A DNA stretch of 64,000 nt from Massilia putida (GCF_001941825.1 NZ_CP019038.1:6923671-6987670), one strand, 5' to 3'. Numbered from the stretch's first letter, positions 7,873 through 17,118 are shown. Numbers and translations are program-made. The notes: generated by a model from the letters alone, not told the origin.

Positions 7873-10683
7873 GTGGAAAGCGCGAGCGAGTTCCTGCGGG
7901 TTCTGCAGCACGAAAAAATCCTGAGCACCGCTCACCGGCCGCTGCGCCTGCGCCTGGCCCACGGCGGGCAGCTCGCGGAGGACGTGCTGCTGCCCCAGCG
8001 GGTCGTCGGGAGCGAGGCGGTCTGCGGCGGCATCGACTACCGCGTCGCCTGCCTCGCCGGCAGCCCGCACATCGCGCTCAAGGATCTCATCGCGCTGCCC
8101 GCGGAACTCCAGTTCGTCACCGACCGCGGCATGCTCCGCAGCGTCTGCGGCATCGTCACGGAGGCGCGCGCGGGCGATGCGGACGGCGGCCTGGCTGGCT
8201 ACGAGCTGGTGCTGCGCGACGTCTTCGCCGTGATGGAAAAGCGCACCAACAGCCGCGTGTTCCGCTACCAGAACGAACTCGAGATCGTGCAGGTGCTGTG
8301 CGACGAATGGCGCCAGTCGAACGCGGTGCTCGCGAACGCGTTCGAGCTGGAACTCGACCCGCTGTTCGACATGCGCCAGTTCCCGCCGCGCGAACAGACC
8401 ATGCAGTACAACGAGTCGGACGCCGCGTTCGTGCGCCGCCTGCTCAAGCGGCGCGGCATCGCGTGGGTCTTCCGGCCGGGCCGCAGCCGCGGCAGCCCCG
8501 TCGACCCCGCGCACGACCGCACGCCCGCGCACACGCTGGTGCTGTTCAACGACCCGAACGGCCTGCCGCGGAACGCGGCAGGCACGGTGCGCTACCACCG
8601 CGACAGCATGGCCGACGGCCGCGACACCATTCAAGCCTGGCGCGCCGCGCGCCGCCTGCAGCCGGGCGTCGCCACGCGTCACAGCTGGGACTATAAAAAT
8701 CCCGGCTGCGCGCAGTTCATGACGGCCACCGCGCGCAGCAACGTGGACCAGGGCCCCAGCGGCAACACGCTCGCCGCGTCGCTGGACGACTACCTGATTG
8801 AGATGCCGCACGCCGGCAACGACGTCCTCGACCACTGGCGCCTGGGCCATGTGCGCATGAGCCGCCACGAGTTCGAATCGAAATGCTTCCAGGGCGAGGG
8901 CAGCGTGCGCGACTTCTGCGCCGGCCAGTATTTCGCGCTCGAAGGCCATCCCGAAATCGATACGCACCCGGCGGCGGAGCGCGACTTCGTGATCACGGAA
9001 TTGCACATCGTGGCCGACAACAACCTGCCGCGCGATCTCGACCGCCATGTCGTTGGCCATCCTGCGTCGCTGTCGGCCGATGCCGCCCTGGGCGCGCTGC
9101 CGGCCCCGCGCGCGGGCGATGGCCAGGCACGGGTGCGCGTCAGCTTCTCGGCCGTGCGGCGGGGTATCCCGATCGTGCCGGCGTACGACCCGCGCACGGA
9201 CCTGCCGCATCCGCAGCTGCAAAGCGCCATCGTCGTGGGCCCGGCGGGCGAGGACGTGCATTGCGACGCGCTGGGGCGCGTGAAAATCCGCTTCCCCGGC
9301 ATGCGCGCCGCCGACCACCGCCACGCACACGGCGCCGGGGCGTCCGGTTCGCCGGCCGATTCGGCCTGGGTGCGCGTGGCGTCCAACTGGGCCGGCAACG
9401 GCAACGGCAGCCAGCAGCAGGCGGGCGCGCTGTCGCTGCCACGCGTGGGCAGCGAGGTGCTGGTCGCGTTCCTCGGCGGCGATCCGGATCGTCCGATCAT
9501 CCTCGCGCAGTTGTACAACCAGCGCACGGCGCCGCCCGCGTTCAGCCAGACGGGCGCGCTGCCGGGCAACCGCTACGTGTCCGGCACGCGCACGCACGAA
9601 ATCCAGGGCGCGCGCGGCAACCAGCTGCGCTTCGACGACACGCGCGGCGAGATCAGCGCGCAACTGGCCAGCGACCACGGCATGTCGGAACTGAACCTCG
9701 GCTGGCTGACGCGCCCCCGCGCCGACGGCACCGGCACGCCGCGCGGCGAGGGCGCCGAATTGCGCAGCGACCGCGCGGTGGCCGTGCGCGGCGCGCAGGG
9801 CGTCCTGATCAGCGCCGAGGCGAGCCCGCGGGCGGACGGGGGCCAACTCGACCGGGCCGGCCTGGCCGGCCTGGCGGAGGTCATGCAGGGCATCCTCGAC
9901 GAAGTGGGCAAGCTGGCCGCCGTCCACACGGACGACGAACCGACGGGCAAGCGCCTCGCCGCCCTCGTCGACAAACTGAAACGCTGGCACGCGGGCAGCA
10001 ACGTGGCGGAGGGCGCGGCCGGCGGCGGCGAACCGATCCTCGCGGCGACGGCACCGAACGGCGTCATCGTCGCCAGCAACGACAGCCTCGCACTGGGCGC
10101 GAGCGGGAAGGTGGACATCGTCAGCGCGGGCGATGCCGAGATCGCGGCCGGCAGGAACATCTTCGTGCGCGCGGCACGCCGCCTGAGCCTATTCGCCCAC
10201 GAACTGGGCGTACGGCTCGTCGCGGGCCGCGGCGACATCGTCGTCCACAGCCACCTGGGCAATATCCAGATCAAGTCGGCCGGCCGCATCAGCCTCGTCG
10301 CCGCCGAGCGCATCGAGCTGGAGGCGCCTGACGTGAAAATCATCGCGCCGGGTGCGCAGACGGACTGGGCGAACGGCACGGTCACGCAGCAGACGAGCGG
10401 CCGCCAGGTGTTCAAGGCCGCCGGCTTCGACCACCTGGGTCCGGACGGCGCGGCGCCCGCGGGCGTGCGCATGCCGACGTCGCACCTGCGCACCGACGAA
10501 TACGTGGTGCTGCGCCACGAACAGACCGGCAAGCCGGTCCCGAACCAACGCTACAAGGCGACGTTCGAAGACGGCCGCACCGTCACCGGACGCACCGACG
10601 CGGAAGGCCGCACCTCGTTGCTGATCGGCGAAATGATCGGCGCCGTGCACATGACCTTTCTCCCCGACGACGTCCCCCGCTGA
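7873..10683 (+). CDS. vgrG: Type VI secretion tip protein VgrG
   Basis: A 936-aa VgrG, the trimeric spike that tips the T6SS tube. The N-terminal half is the gp27-like part (FLRVLQHEKILSTAHRPLRL, then MQYNESDAAFVRRLL near 180). The gp5-like OB-fold follows (GRVKIRFPGM, then SAWVRVAS and LPRVGSEVLVAFLGGDPDRP). A DUF2345 beta-helix region comes next, and a C-terminal extension with YVVLRHEQTGKPVPNQRYKA ends the protein; such extensions usually carry the effector. I chose GTG 7873, preceded by GGGAGAGA, over GTG 7855. No other structural T6SS genes are nearby, so this is an orphan vgrG module linked to the lipase gene 32 bases downstream. Confidence 0.92.
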   Translation: MESASEFLRVLQHEKILSTAHRPLRLRLAHGGQLAEDVLLPQRVVGSEAVCGGIDYRVACLAGSPHIALKDLIALPAELQFVTDRGMLRSVCGIVTEARAGDADGGLAGYELVLRDVFAVMEKRTNSRVFRYQNELEIVQVLCDEWRQSNAVLANAFELELDPLFDMRQFPPREQTMQYNESDAAFVRRLLKRRGIAWVFRPGRSRGSPVDPAHDRTPAHTLVLFNDPNGLPRNAAGTVRYHRDSMADGRDTIQAWRAARRLQPGVATRHSWDYKNPGCAQFMTATARSNVDQGPSGNTLAASLDDYLIEMPHAGNDVLDHWRLGHVRMSRHEFESKCFQGEGSVRDFCAGQYFALEGHPEIDTHPAAERDFVITELHIVADNNLPRDLDRHVVGHPASLSADAALGALPAPRAGDGQARVRVSFSAVRRGIPIVPAYDPRTDLPHPQLQSAIVVGPAGEDVHCDALGRVKIRFPGMRAADHRHAHGAGASGSPADSAWVRVASNWAGNGNGSQQQAGALSLPRVGSEVLVAFLGGDPDRPIILAQLYNQRTAPPAFSQTGALPGNRYVSGTRTHEIQGARGNQLRFDDTRGEISAQLASDHGMSELNLGWLTRPRADGTGTPRGEGAELRSDRAVAVRGAQGVLISAEASPRADGGQLDRAGLAGLAEVMQGILDEVGKLAAVHTDDEPTGKRLAALVDKLKRWHAGSNVAEGAAGGGEPILAATAPNGVIVASNDSLALGASGKVDIVSAGDAEIAAGRNIFVRAARRLSLFAHELGVRLVAGRGDIVVHSHLGNIQIKSAGRISLVAAERIELEAPDVKIIAPGAQTDWANGTVTQQTSGRQVFKAAGFDHLGPDGAAPAGVRMPTSHLRTDEYVVLRHEQTGKPVPNQRYKATFEDGRTVTGRTDAEGRTSLLIGEMIGAVHMTFLPDDVPR

Positions 10684-10715
10684 CCCGGGCCCCACCCCTT
10701 GACCACGGAGCGCGC

Positions 10716-12386
10716 ATGCCTGACCCCACCCGCCCCTTGCCGAACCTCGTCCCGCAGCCGGACGGCAGCTGGACCGGCCGAACCGTTCTCACGCCGACGT
10801 CGTTCACGACACGCGGGCTGTTCACGTTGCCGTCGTCGAAGGTGATTCCGGTCATCGTCGTGCCGGGGATCATGGGGACGAATTTGCGGGCGGCGACCAG
10901 TCCGGCGAAGAGGGCAAACAAGACAATAAATCCGGGGGAAGAAGCTTGGCGGGCGCCGAACGGTACTATCGACGGAATTTACGCGGCCCGTTTATGGAAA
11001 GGCCGGGATCCAGGCACCCGCCAACAGATCCTCGACGGCAACACGTTGGAGGTCGACAAACGTGGCGAAATCCATTTACCGCTCGAAGCCCGCAACTATG
11101 GCATGACCGAGGCCGAGGTGCGAGAACGTTGGTGGGGGGAGGTGCATTGGGATTCATATGGAAGGTTGCTGTATGGGTTACATATTGGCCTGAACCATAC
11201 GTTTGAAATGGCGCCGCTCGACAATGTGCGTGTGATTTGCGCCCATTGGAAGGACGTAATGGCATGCGATCCCACGAAATGGGGTGTCCGTGGCATCGAC
11301 AAGGTCACGGAGCCGGAACTGGAAAAGCACGCCGATTTCTACTACCCGGTGTACGCGTGCGGGTATAACTGGCTGGAATCGTGCGAGGACTCGGCCAACT
11401 GGTTGCGTCAGCGCATTGAGCGCATCATCGCGTTCTGGACCGACCGTAAGCGCGAATGTCGAAAAGTGATTCTCGTGACACATTCGATGGGCGGCCTGGT
11501 CGCGAGGGCGTGCGCGAAACAGATTCCGGACAGCATCCTGGGTGTGATCCACGGTGCGATGCCTGCATTGGGTGCGCCTGTCTGTTACCGGCGCATCGCT
11601 TGTGGTACCGAAAAATGGAGTCCGACTAATGGTGGGATCGACAACAAAAAAGCGGAGTACATATCGGAGATCCTTGGAGAGCGGCCAGAGTCGACGATGC
11701 CGGTAATGGCGACTTCACCCGGTGCACTACAGTTGCTTCCGAATCATTTATACCCGCAGCCGTGGCTGCACATCTGTATGGTCAGCCGGATCAATCATAA
11801 AGATGTGCCGCGCGACGTCGTGCATTTGCCAGTTGGCAATCCCTACGAGTTCTACCGTGATATGAAGTCCTGGTACCGATTAATCGACCCAGCGTTAGCC
11901 GATCCTGTTGGGAAATACCACGACGAAGACCACGGTGTCACGGAGGCCATCAGAAAGGCCATCGCAAAAGCTGAGCATTTTCATCGCAACGTTCTGGATG
12001 CTTACTATCATCCAAATACCTATGCCTTTTACGGTGCCGATCCGGCTCACTTGTCCTTTGGTGCAGTGCGTTGGGTCGCGCGTGATACCGGGGCGGGGGC
12101 TGTGTTCACGGATGCCAATTTACGAAGCGCGTTGCAGACCGGTTATGGGGCTGGCGGCGGGCGCCGGGTTCGCGTCGAAGGAAGGACTGATTTGCATTTC
12201 GTACCCGCGCGGCAGGATGTTGCAGGTGACGGAACCGTGCCACATCAATCCGGCACAGGCCCACGTGGAAAGGTTACTCAACTTTTCGATATCCGTGGAT
12301 TTGATCACCAGGGAGCGTTCAACGATGAAGCTGCCTTGTTGTTGACTCATCATCTTATCGTCAAGCTTGTACAGAAGATGCCATGA
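10716..12386 (+). CDS. Putative T6SS lipase/phospholipase effector (Tle-like alpha/beta hydrolase)
   Basis: A 556-aa alpha/beta hydrolase. PVIVVPGIMGTNLRA near residue 45 is the oxyanion-hole strand of LCAT/PGAP1-type lipases. The nucleophile elbow THSMGG places the serine at 257. DGTVPH and FDHQGAF near the C-terminus are good candidates for the Asp and His of the triad. There is no signal peptide, as expected for cargo loaded on VgrG. It sits between vgrG and a Tli4-like gene, the standard layout of a Tle effector-immunity pair, so periplasmic phospholipid hydrolysis in target cells is likely. GC content falls sharply from about base 10,900 onward, hinting that the effector body was acquired. 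The exact Tle class (GxSxG, so Tle2-4 rather than Tle1 or Tle5) is an inference. Confidence 0.8.
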   Translation: MPDPTRPLPNLVPQPDGSWTGRTVLTPTSFTTRGLFTLPSSKVIPVIVVPGIMGTNLRAATSPAKRANKTINPGEEAWRAPNGTIDGIYAARLWKGRDPGTRQQILDGNTLEVDKRGEIHLPLEARNYGMTEAEVRERWWGEVHWDSYGRLLYGLHIGLNHTFEMAPLDNVRVICAHWKDVMACDPTKWGVRGIDKVTEPELEKHADFYYPVYACGYNWLESCEDSANWLRQRIERIIAFWTDRKRECRKVILVTHSMGGLVARACAKQIPDSILGVIHGAMPALGAPVCYRRIACGTEKWSPTNGGIDNKKAEYISEILGERPESTMPVMATSPGALQLLPNHLYPQPWLHICMVSRINHKDVPRDVVHLPVGNPYEFYRDMKSWYRLIDPALADPVGKYHDEDHGVTEAIRKAIAKAEHFHRNVLDAYYHPNTYAFYGADPAHLSFGAVRWVARDTGAGAVFTDANLRSALQTGYGAGGGRRVRVEGRTDLHFVPARQDVAGDGTVPHQSGTGPRGKVTQLFDIRGFDHQGAFNDEAALLLTHHLIVKLVQKMP

Positions 12387-14140
12387 CGCGCATGGGGAAG
12401 CGCGGATGGCAAAAGCTCATCGTTTTGGTTGCAGCTTTAGCTTGTGCCGGAACTTGGGCTGCTGGCCAAGTCCGCAGTATGCGGGACAGATCCGAGGTGG
12501 CGAAAATGACGGAAAAGATGAAGACGATATGTATTGGGCGGTTTCTTATCGATGTGCCGACTCAGTCCGAGATCACCGTTTCCCGCGAGAGAATGGCCGG
12601 GTTCGAAATCGAAACGATCGAGGAGGACGACGACGCGTTCCGCAAGCGGATGGCCGCGCGTGAGACCGATATCGGTGCCAAGGGCGTGGGACAGGATCGG
12701 GACGGTGGCATTGTCGAGGCTCGCGATCTGCGGGTGCCCAACATGATTGGTCGCGTATTTGTCTATGGGCGTAGCCGCGGGCACGTGATGGAGGGTGATC
12801 GACGTGTTGACATGGAATCGGTCTCGGTCGAGGCTCATGGGCACATAAGCGGCTTGAGTTTTTCACTCGCCTCGACGGAATCGAGCGAGTCCAGAGCCAA
12901 GATTGCGGAAGAACTATTAGCGAGGCTTCGGGTTCGAGCCGAGGACGAAATTCCCGCCGTTCCTGGGTTCTGTATCTGGCGCGCCGTGTTTGCGGATCCT
13001 GTGCCTGCGCACAAGACGGAGCACATCGCGATGCATATCGGTTTTCCCGATCACCCCGATGTGGCGCTGGCATTCGTCAGTATTCCTGGTGGCAACAGAA
13101 GCCGCAGCCTTCTGACTCGCTACGCCGATATGGATGCCGAAGCGAGTCCTGATGAGATGCTGCGGGTGTCTAAGCTGCGCTCCGACAAGCGCGTGATCAA
13201 CGGGCTCGAGGGCGAGGAAGTGTTGGAGCGTGTCCGCGAGTTGAATTTTGCGACGACATACGGTTTTGTATGGGAAACCCAAGGCATTCCGGATGATCCA
13301 TGGCAGCCGTTCTTATCGCTCGAATTACACGGCGGAATCAATCCTCAACCGGGCGGCAAACCAGTCGACGCCAGCTTGCATGAAGACGCAGTTCTGGCTC
13401 TATGGGATAGCATCTCGTCCAGCATCCGCTTACGTAAGTCTGATCCGCCGCCGCCAGACGATCTGCCCACGGAACCGCCGGCTCCGAAGCTGGGAGCATT
13501 GGCAATCGCCGGGGAAGTGTGCCCGCAGTCCGGTTGGTGGAAGTGCCGCGAGGGCGGTCCTGGTGTCGATGTCCAAGGTGGCACGGTTCAGTGGATCTGC
13601 AAGGGCGATCGTATGCCACAGGCGCTGCTGTTGCCGCGCCAGACCCTATGGCAAAAGTTGCGTGGTCTCCAGCCGAGCATCGAACCGTCACAGCTGACCA
13701 CTTGGAGACTGGTCGATAAGCGGCTGCGTCCCAGGACGCCAATTTTAGTGGCGCTCGATCCTCCGGGACCCCTTAGTGCGACTGCGGACGCGCCAAGCGA
13801 TGCCAGTGGCCGGCCGGCTGCCCTCGGTATTAATGTACGGACCGGAGAAGTTTGTCCGGCGAGCGGCTGGTGGCGTTGCTTGGAGACGCATGCTCTCGAC
13901 GGCACGCGCTGGTTCCCCCGCGGTAGTACCCTGCCATCCGCGACTTTTCAAGTACCAGTAGCCATGTTTGGTCGTTCAGCGGGTCCCGAAGTCATTCAGC
14001 GTCGCAGCACGTGGCAACTGATGCGTTTCGCCGAGGCTGAATTTGTCGGGCTTCTCGCTGAAGGTGGACAGGAGAGGCAAGGTGACGATCCTCCGCCTCC
14101 GGTCGGCCCGTCGACGTTCGCGAGCGACCGGCGTGCGTGA
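12383..14140 (+). CDS. Tli4-like T6SS immunity protein with two C-terminal GEVCPxSGWWxC repeats
   Basis: A 585-aa protein starting with a hydrophobic segment (KLIVLVAALACAGTWAAG) that should anchor or export it to the periplasm, where lipase effectors act. The next 320 residues resemble the Tli4 immunity family (ICIGRFLIDVP, FEIETIEEDDDAF, and VLALWDSISSSIRL at the end of that part). Two related modules follow, beginning GEVCPQSGWWKC near 376 and GEVCPASGWWRC near 493. The start ATG overlaps the lipase stop (ATGA), so toxin and antidote are translationally coupled. The immunity role rests on context and family resemblance; the function of the GEVCP modules is unknown to me. Confidence 0.75.
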   Translation: MTRMGKRGWQKLIVLVAALACAGTWAAGQVRSMRDRSEVAKMTEKMKTICIGRFLIDVPTQSEITVSRERMAGFEIETIEEDDDAFRKRMAARETDIGAKGVGQDRDGGIVEARDLRVPNMIGRVFVYGRSRGHVMEGDRRVDMESVSVEAHGHISGLSFSLASTESSESRAKIAEELLARLRVRAEDEIPAVPGFCIWRAVFADPVPAHKTEHIAMHIGFPDHPDVALAFVSIPGGNRSRSLLTRYADMDAEASPDEMLRVSKLRSDKRVINGLEGEEVLERVRELNFATTYGFVWETQGIPDDPWQPFLSLELHGGINPQPGGKPVDASLHEDAVLALWDSISSSIRLRKSDPPPPDDLPTEPPAPKLGALAIAGEVCPQSGWWKCREGGPGVDVQGGTVQWICKGDRMPQALLLPRQTLWQKLRGLQPSIEPSQLTTWRLVDKRLRPRTPILVALDPPGPLSATADAPSDASGRPAALGINVRTGEVCPASGWWRCLETHALDGTRWFPRGSTLPSATFQVPVAMFGRSAGPEVIQRRSTWQLMRFAEAEFVGLLAEGGQERQGDDPPPPVGPSTFASDRRA

Positions 14141-14155
14141 ATACTGACTGAACGG

Positions 14156-14680
14156 GTGCCGATCACGATTAAGTCGAGAAAGCTCGGATGGTGCGCGATG
14201 ATCGTACTGCTTGCAGCGCTCGCCTGTGCGGGAACGTGGGCCGTTGGTCAGGTCTCCGGTGCACGGGATCGATCCGAGGTCGAAAAAATAATGAAAAAGA
14301 AGAGCAGGGTTTGCATGGGACGCTTTCTCGTCGATGTGCCGGGCGATGCGCAGTTGCGCTTCTTACATGAGATGATGGACGGGTTCAGGATCGAGACGAT
14401 CGAGGACGGTGAGGCAGTGTTCGGCAAGCGTCTGGCGGCGCGTGAGGCGGAGATCGAGGCCCGTGGCACGACGACAGGTTCACGCAGGTCGAGCGGGATC
14501 GCGGACGCCCGCGACCTGCTCCGTCCAGGAGGGCAGCCAGTGGACGCAAGTCTGCGCGGGGAGGCTGTATTGGCGCTGTGGGACAGTGTGTCGTCGAGCA
14601 TCCGCCTCCGATCAGTTGTGTCCACGGATCGCCACTCGTCTGCGAACACGCCGGCCATGTGCGATCCCGACCCGACATGA
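14156..14680 (+). CDS. Internally deleted, truncated paralogue of the Tli4-like gene
   Basis: The 174-aa product matches the upstream protein over its first ~115 residues (VLLAALACAGTWAVGQV, RVCMGRFLVDVP, FRIETIEDGEAVFGKRLAARE). It then jumps directly to GGQPVDASLRGEAVLALWDS, which in the full protein is some 205 residues further on. After SSSIRLR the sequence is unrelated and short; the GEVCP modules are gone. The start is a GTG at 14156, or an internal ATG at 14198. This is a gene duplicate that lost its middle and end while staying in frame. It may be a decaying pseudogene or a residual immunity fragment. Confidence 0.7.
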   Translation: MPITIKSRKLGWCAMIVLLAALACAGTWAVGQVSGARDRSEVEKIMKKKSRVCMGRFLVDVPGDAQLRFLHEMMDGFRIETIEDGEAVFGKRLAAREAEIEARGTTTGSRRSSGIADARDLLRPGGQPVDASLRGEAVLALWDSVSSSIRLRSVVSTDRHSSANTPAMCDPDPT

Positions 14681-14714
14681 ACTTCGACCCGGCGTAACGC
14701 CAGACCGTCCCGCC

Positions 14715-15500
14715 ATGCGCAGCTTCATCCTTGGGTTCGTCAGCGGCATCACCTACCTGCAAACCGTCGCGGCGCTACCTTCTGCAAACCTGATGGCCGC
14801 CTGCGCTGCCACCGCCACGCTCCTCGTGCTGGCCTGCGCATCCACACGCCGCCGCCCGGCAGCGCGCATCGCGACAATCGCCACCGCCGGCCTCCTGGCC
14901 GGCTATGCCTGGGCCGCACTGCTGGCCCAGGCCACGCTCGCGCCATCGCTAGCCCCGCGCGACGAAGGCCGCGACCTGCACATCGTCGGCATCGTCGAGA
15001 CGCTGCCGTACCGCTTCGACCAGGGCGTGCGCTTCGGCTTCCATGTCGAACGCAGCCTCGACGCGGACGTGCGGGTGCCGCCCCACGTGGCGCTGTCGTG
15101 GTACGCGGGCATGCATGGCGCGCGCCAGGTGGTCGGCGACGTCCAGCCGGGCCAGCGCTGGCAATTGACGGTGCGCCTGCAGCGCCCCCACGGCAACGCG
15201 AATCCGGGCGGGTTCGATTACGAAGCGTGGCTGCTGGAGCAAGGCGTGCGCGCCACCGGCTACGTCCGCGCCGGCGACGACGACACGCAGCTCGACGCCT
15301 TCGTGCCCGGTCCCGGCGTGCTGGTCGAACGTGTCCGCGCGGCGTTGCGGGCCCGCATCCAGGATGCCCTCGCGGGGCGCGCGTACGCAGGCGTCATCGT
15401 GGCGCTCGTGATCGGCGACCAGCGCGGCATCGACCAGGCCGACTGGCAGGTGTTCAACCGCACCGGGATCGGTCATCTGATTTCGATCTCGTGGCTATGA
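14715..15500 (+). pseudogene. comEC: ComEC/Rec2 competence channel, 5' fragment (interrupted)
   Basis: The first 258 codons of ComEC, the inner-membrane channel that takes up single-stranded DNA in natural transformation. N-terminal membrane helices (MRSFILGFVSGITYLQTVAA) and the OB-like domain (GQRWQLTVRLQRPHGNANPG, DYEAWLLEQGVRATGYVR) are present. The conserved TGIGHLISIS block is reached at the insertion point; the frame then reads two foreign codons and stops. Removing bases 15491-17118 joins codon TC|C and restores GHLISISGLHITM in one frame of 793 aa, a normal ComEC length. The two halves are therefore one gene broken by an insertion, and DNA uptake through ComEC is presumably lost. Confidence 0.9.
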
Positions 15501-15589
15501 ATACATCGCGGCACTGGTAGTTGTGGCGAATATCGGCTGGTGGTATGTCAAAAGGAATTTCTGCGCTCTGGCTACGGCTAACTTCAGCT

Positions 15590-16666
15590 TTAGAACGGCC
15601 ATACGTTGAACGGCGCTCCCACAAAAAGTCCGAGCGTCGTTTTTTTGTCTTGGCTGTCCCAAGAGACCCCGAACCCGCCGCTTAAGGCACTGTCTTTATT
15701 CGCTAGTAAATAAACTGGAAAGTCTATAGTGGTTTTGTGCACGTTCTTATCACGTGTCACGGAAGGCGAGATCCCCACACTTGACCCAATCAGTATCCGC
15801 CCTTCAAGACCAAAGAGCGTACTCGCCTGACTCTTTGGCATACCGATCGATCCCGTCACACAAGCAATAGTAGTTGAGGTCGCTAGTGCTGGGCACCTAA
15901 CGGACTGGTCTAAATCCTTGTAATCCTGCTTTCGAGTAACTTTCAACACATAGAACTGAGGTAAAGCAACTGAGCTAGGATTCCACCCTGCATATAGCGA
16001 TGCGCTCCACGGATTGTTGTGCACTTCGTTCTTCGACAATGTCGTTGCGTCGTAGAATGTAGAATTCTGCCTTCCATACTTTAAAGCTGCGCCCCATAAA
16101 ACTCCACCGGGAGTGGGCCCGGGCATGGAAGCTCTCGCTTCTTGATATAAGTCAGATGAAAGGTATTTTGCAAAATTGGTTGCAGTACATTCAAGTTTTT
16201 TTGCGTCAGTGCCCGGAGGAAGACTAACGCTTTTTTCCGCTGCACTGCGCATCTTATTGCAATACTCGGTCAATTTTGAAAGGTTTCCCGGACTTACTCC
16301 GGTTTGAAAGCGCATGTACGAAACACCAATGGCAGTCGCGTTTTCGAACCCATCCACTGAGAATAATCGGTGAGGACTGTCAGTTTTGCCAATGGGCGCC
16401 TCAGCGGACAGATTCCAAGTGGAAAACTGTGCTGTTTCATCGGTGAGCGTTGACGTTTCCTTCCCAATTTTGATGGAGGCGGATGATCCATCATTGGAGG
16501 CGGTGATTTGCGCTCCGGCCGAAGAGATAAGAGAAGAAGATGGAGCTGCGGTAATCACTTGAGGCATCTTGTCTGGCGCTTTCGGCGTTTCATCGGCAGA
16601 CGAAACTTCGCACAGAGAGAGAGCAAGCATCAACGTAGTTGCATTACATACACTCATAGTTTTCAT
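15590..16666 (-). CDS. Exported hypothetical protein, possible outer-membrane beta-barrel
   Basis: A 358-aa protein beginning MKTMSVCNATTLMLALSLC, a signal peptide probably cleaved near SSA. Many short stretches alternate polar and hydrophobic residues (FPVYLLANKDSALSGGFGVS, TTLGLFVGAPFNV), and the last residue is Phe, as in outer-membrane beta-barrels. I do not recognise the family. The open frame extends upstream to 16714, but AGGGA precedes the ATG at 16666, so I start there. It is the second gene of a two-gene minus-strand operon carried by the insertion in comEC. Codon use is AT-richer than that of neighbouring chromosomal genes. Confidence 0.65.
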   Translation of the reverse strand: MKTMSVCNATTLMLALSLCEVSSADETPKAPDKMPQVITAAPSSSLISSAGAQITASNDGSSASIKIGKETSTLTDETAQFSTWNLSAEAPIGKTDSPHRLFSVDGFENATAIGVSYMRFQTGVSPGNLSKLTEYCNKMRSAAEKSVSLPPGTDAKKLECTATNFAKYLSSDLYQEARASMPGPTPGGVLWGAALKYGRQNSTFYDATTLSKNEVHNNPWSASLYAGWNPSSVALPQFYVLKVTRKQDYKDLDQSVRCPALATSTTIACVTGSIGMPKSQASTLFGLEGRILIGSSVGISPSVTRDKNVHKTTIDFPVYLLANKDSALSGGFGVSWDSQDKKTTLGLFVGAPFNVWPF

Positions 16667-16676
16667 TTGTTTATCC

Positions 16677-16946
16677 CTAGGGAACGACAAATGACTTGGT
16701 GCCCCAGCCATCAACGGAATTCGCTGGGATCATGTCGCTTACTCCGACCAAAACCCCGGCCGGACCGATTACTTCGAATGCGAATTTGCTTCCTGCGGGA
16801 CCTCTAAAGTCCCAGAAGAGGTTGTAATTGCCGGGTGGAAGCGTTGCGACGCTATCGGTTAAATTTACGTTATTTGGCCCTAAGGTCGTCCAGTACCAGT
16901 AAGGTCCAGCCGCAGCCACCATAGTCTTGCCTTGCACCTGTGTCAT
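16677..16946 (-). CDS. Small beta-rich hypothetical protein
   Basis: An 89-aa protein (MTQVQGKTMVAAAGPYWYW...) rich in Gly, Pro, Val and aromatics, with no signal peptide and no cysteines. The pattern TLPPGNYNLFWDFRGPAGS suggests a compact beta-sandwich. GGGAGG precedes the ATG at 16946. Its stop is 10 bases from the start of the exported protein gene, whose Shine-Dalgarno overlaps this stop, so the two are a translationally linked pair. The family is unknown to me. Confidence 0.6.
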   Translation of the reverse strand: MTQVQGKTMVAAAGPYWYWTTLGPNNVNLTDSVATLPPGNYNLFWDFRGPAGSKFAFEVIGPAGVLVGVSDMIPANSVDGWGTKSFVVP

Positions 16947-17118
16947 TTGCCCTCCCTATTGAAGAGTGAAGCTAAATTTTGTTGGCGAACAGATACGATA
17001 ATGTAAACACTCGCCACGGAAGAAATCAACTCGTGTTGGATAAATCGCAATATTTCTTCATTTTGGACCTCGTCAATTTTGTCTTAAAGCAAGAATGGCC
17101 TTACATCATCTCCATCTC

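Larger units (their letters stand above)
15491..17113. mobile_element. 1.6 kb low-GC insertion in comEC flanked by 5-bp direct repeats
   Basis: The segment lies between two copies of ATCTC (15486-15490 and 17114-17118); removing it with one copy exactly restores comEC. Its base composition is clearly lower in GC than the flanks. It holds two genes on the minus strand and no recognisable transposase or integrase. I could not see convincing terminal inverted repeats: the left end begins GTGGCTATGAATAC, while the right end read inward begins GGAGATGATGTAAGG. A frame at the left end encodes a hydrophobic stretch (YIAALVVVANIGWWYVK) before stopping near 15611, perhaps a remnant gene. It could be a non-autonomous transposon mobilised in trans or the remains of a larger element. 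Confidence 0.7.

Noticed and set aside
5935..9990. 1351-codon minus-strand open frame
   Set aside because: It runs antisense through lolC, lolD, tatD and vgrG, all with clear motifs; its product is low-complexity Arg/Ala/His sequence.
10716..12386. Assignment of the lipase to Tle1 (GFSRGA) or Tle5 (HxK phospholipase D)
   Set aside because: The elbow is THSMGG and there is no HxKxxxxD pair, so neither class fits.
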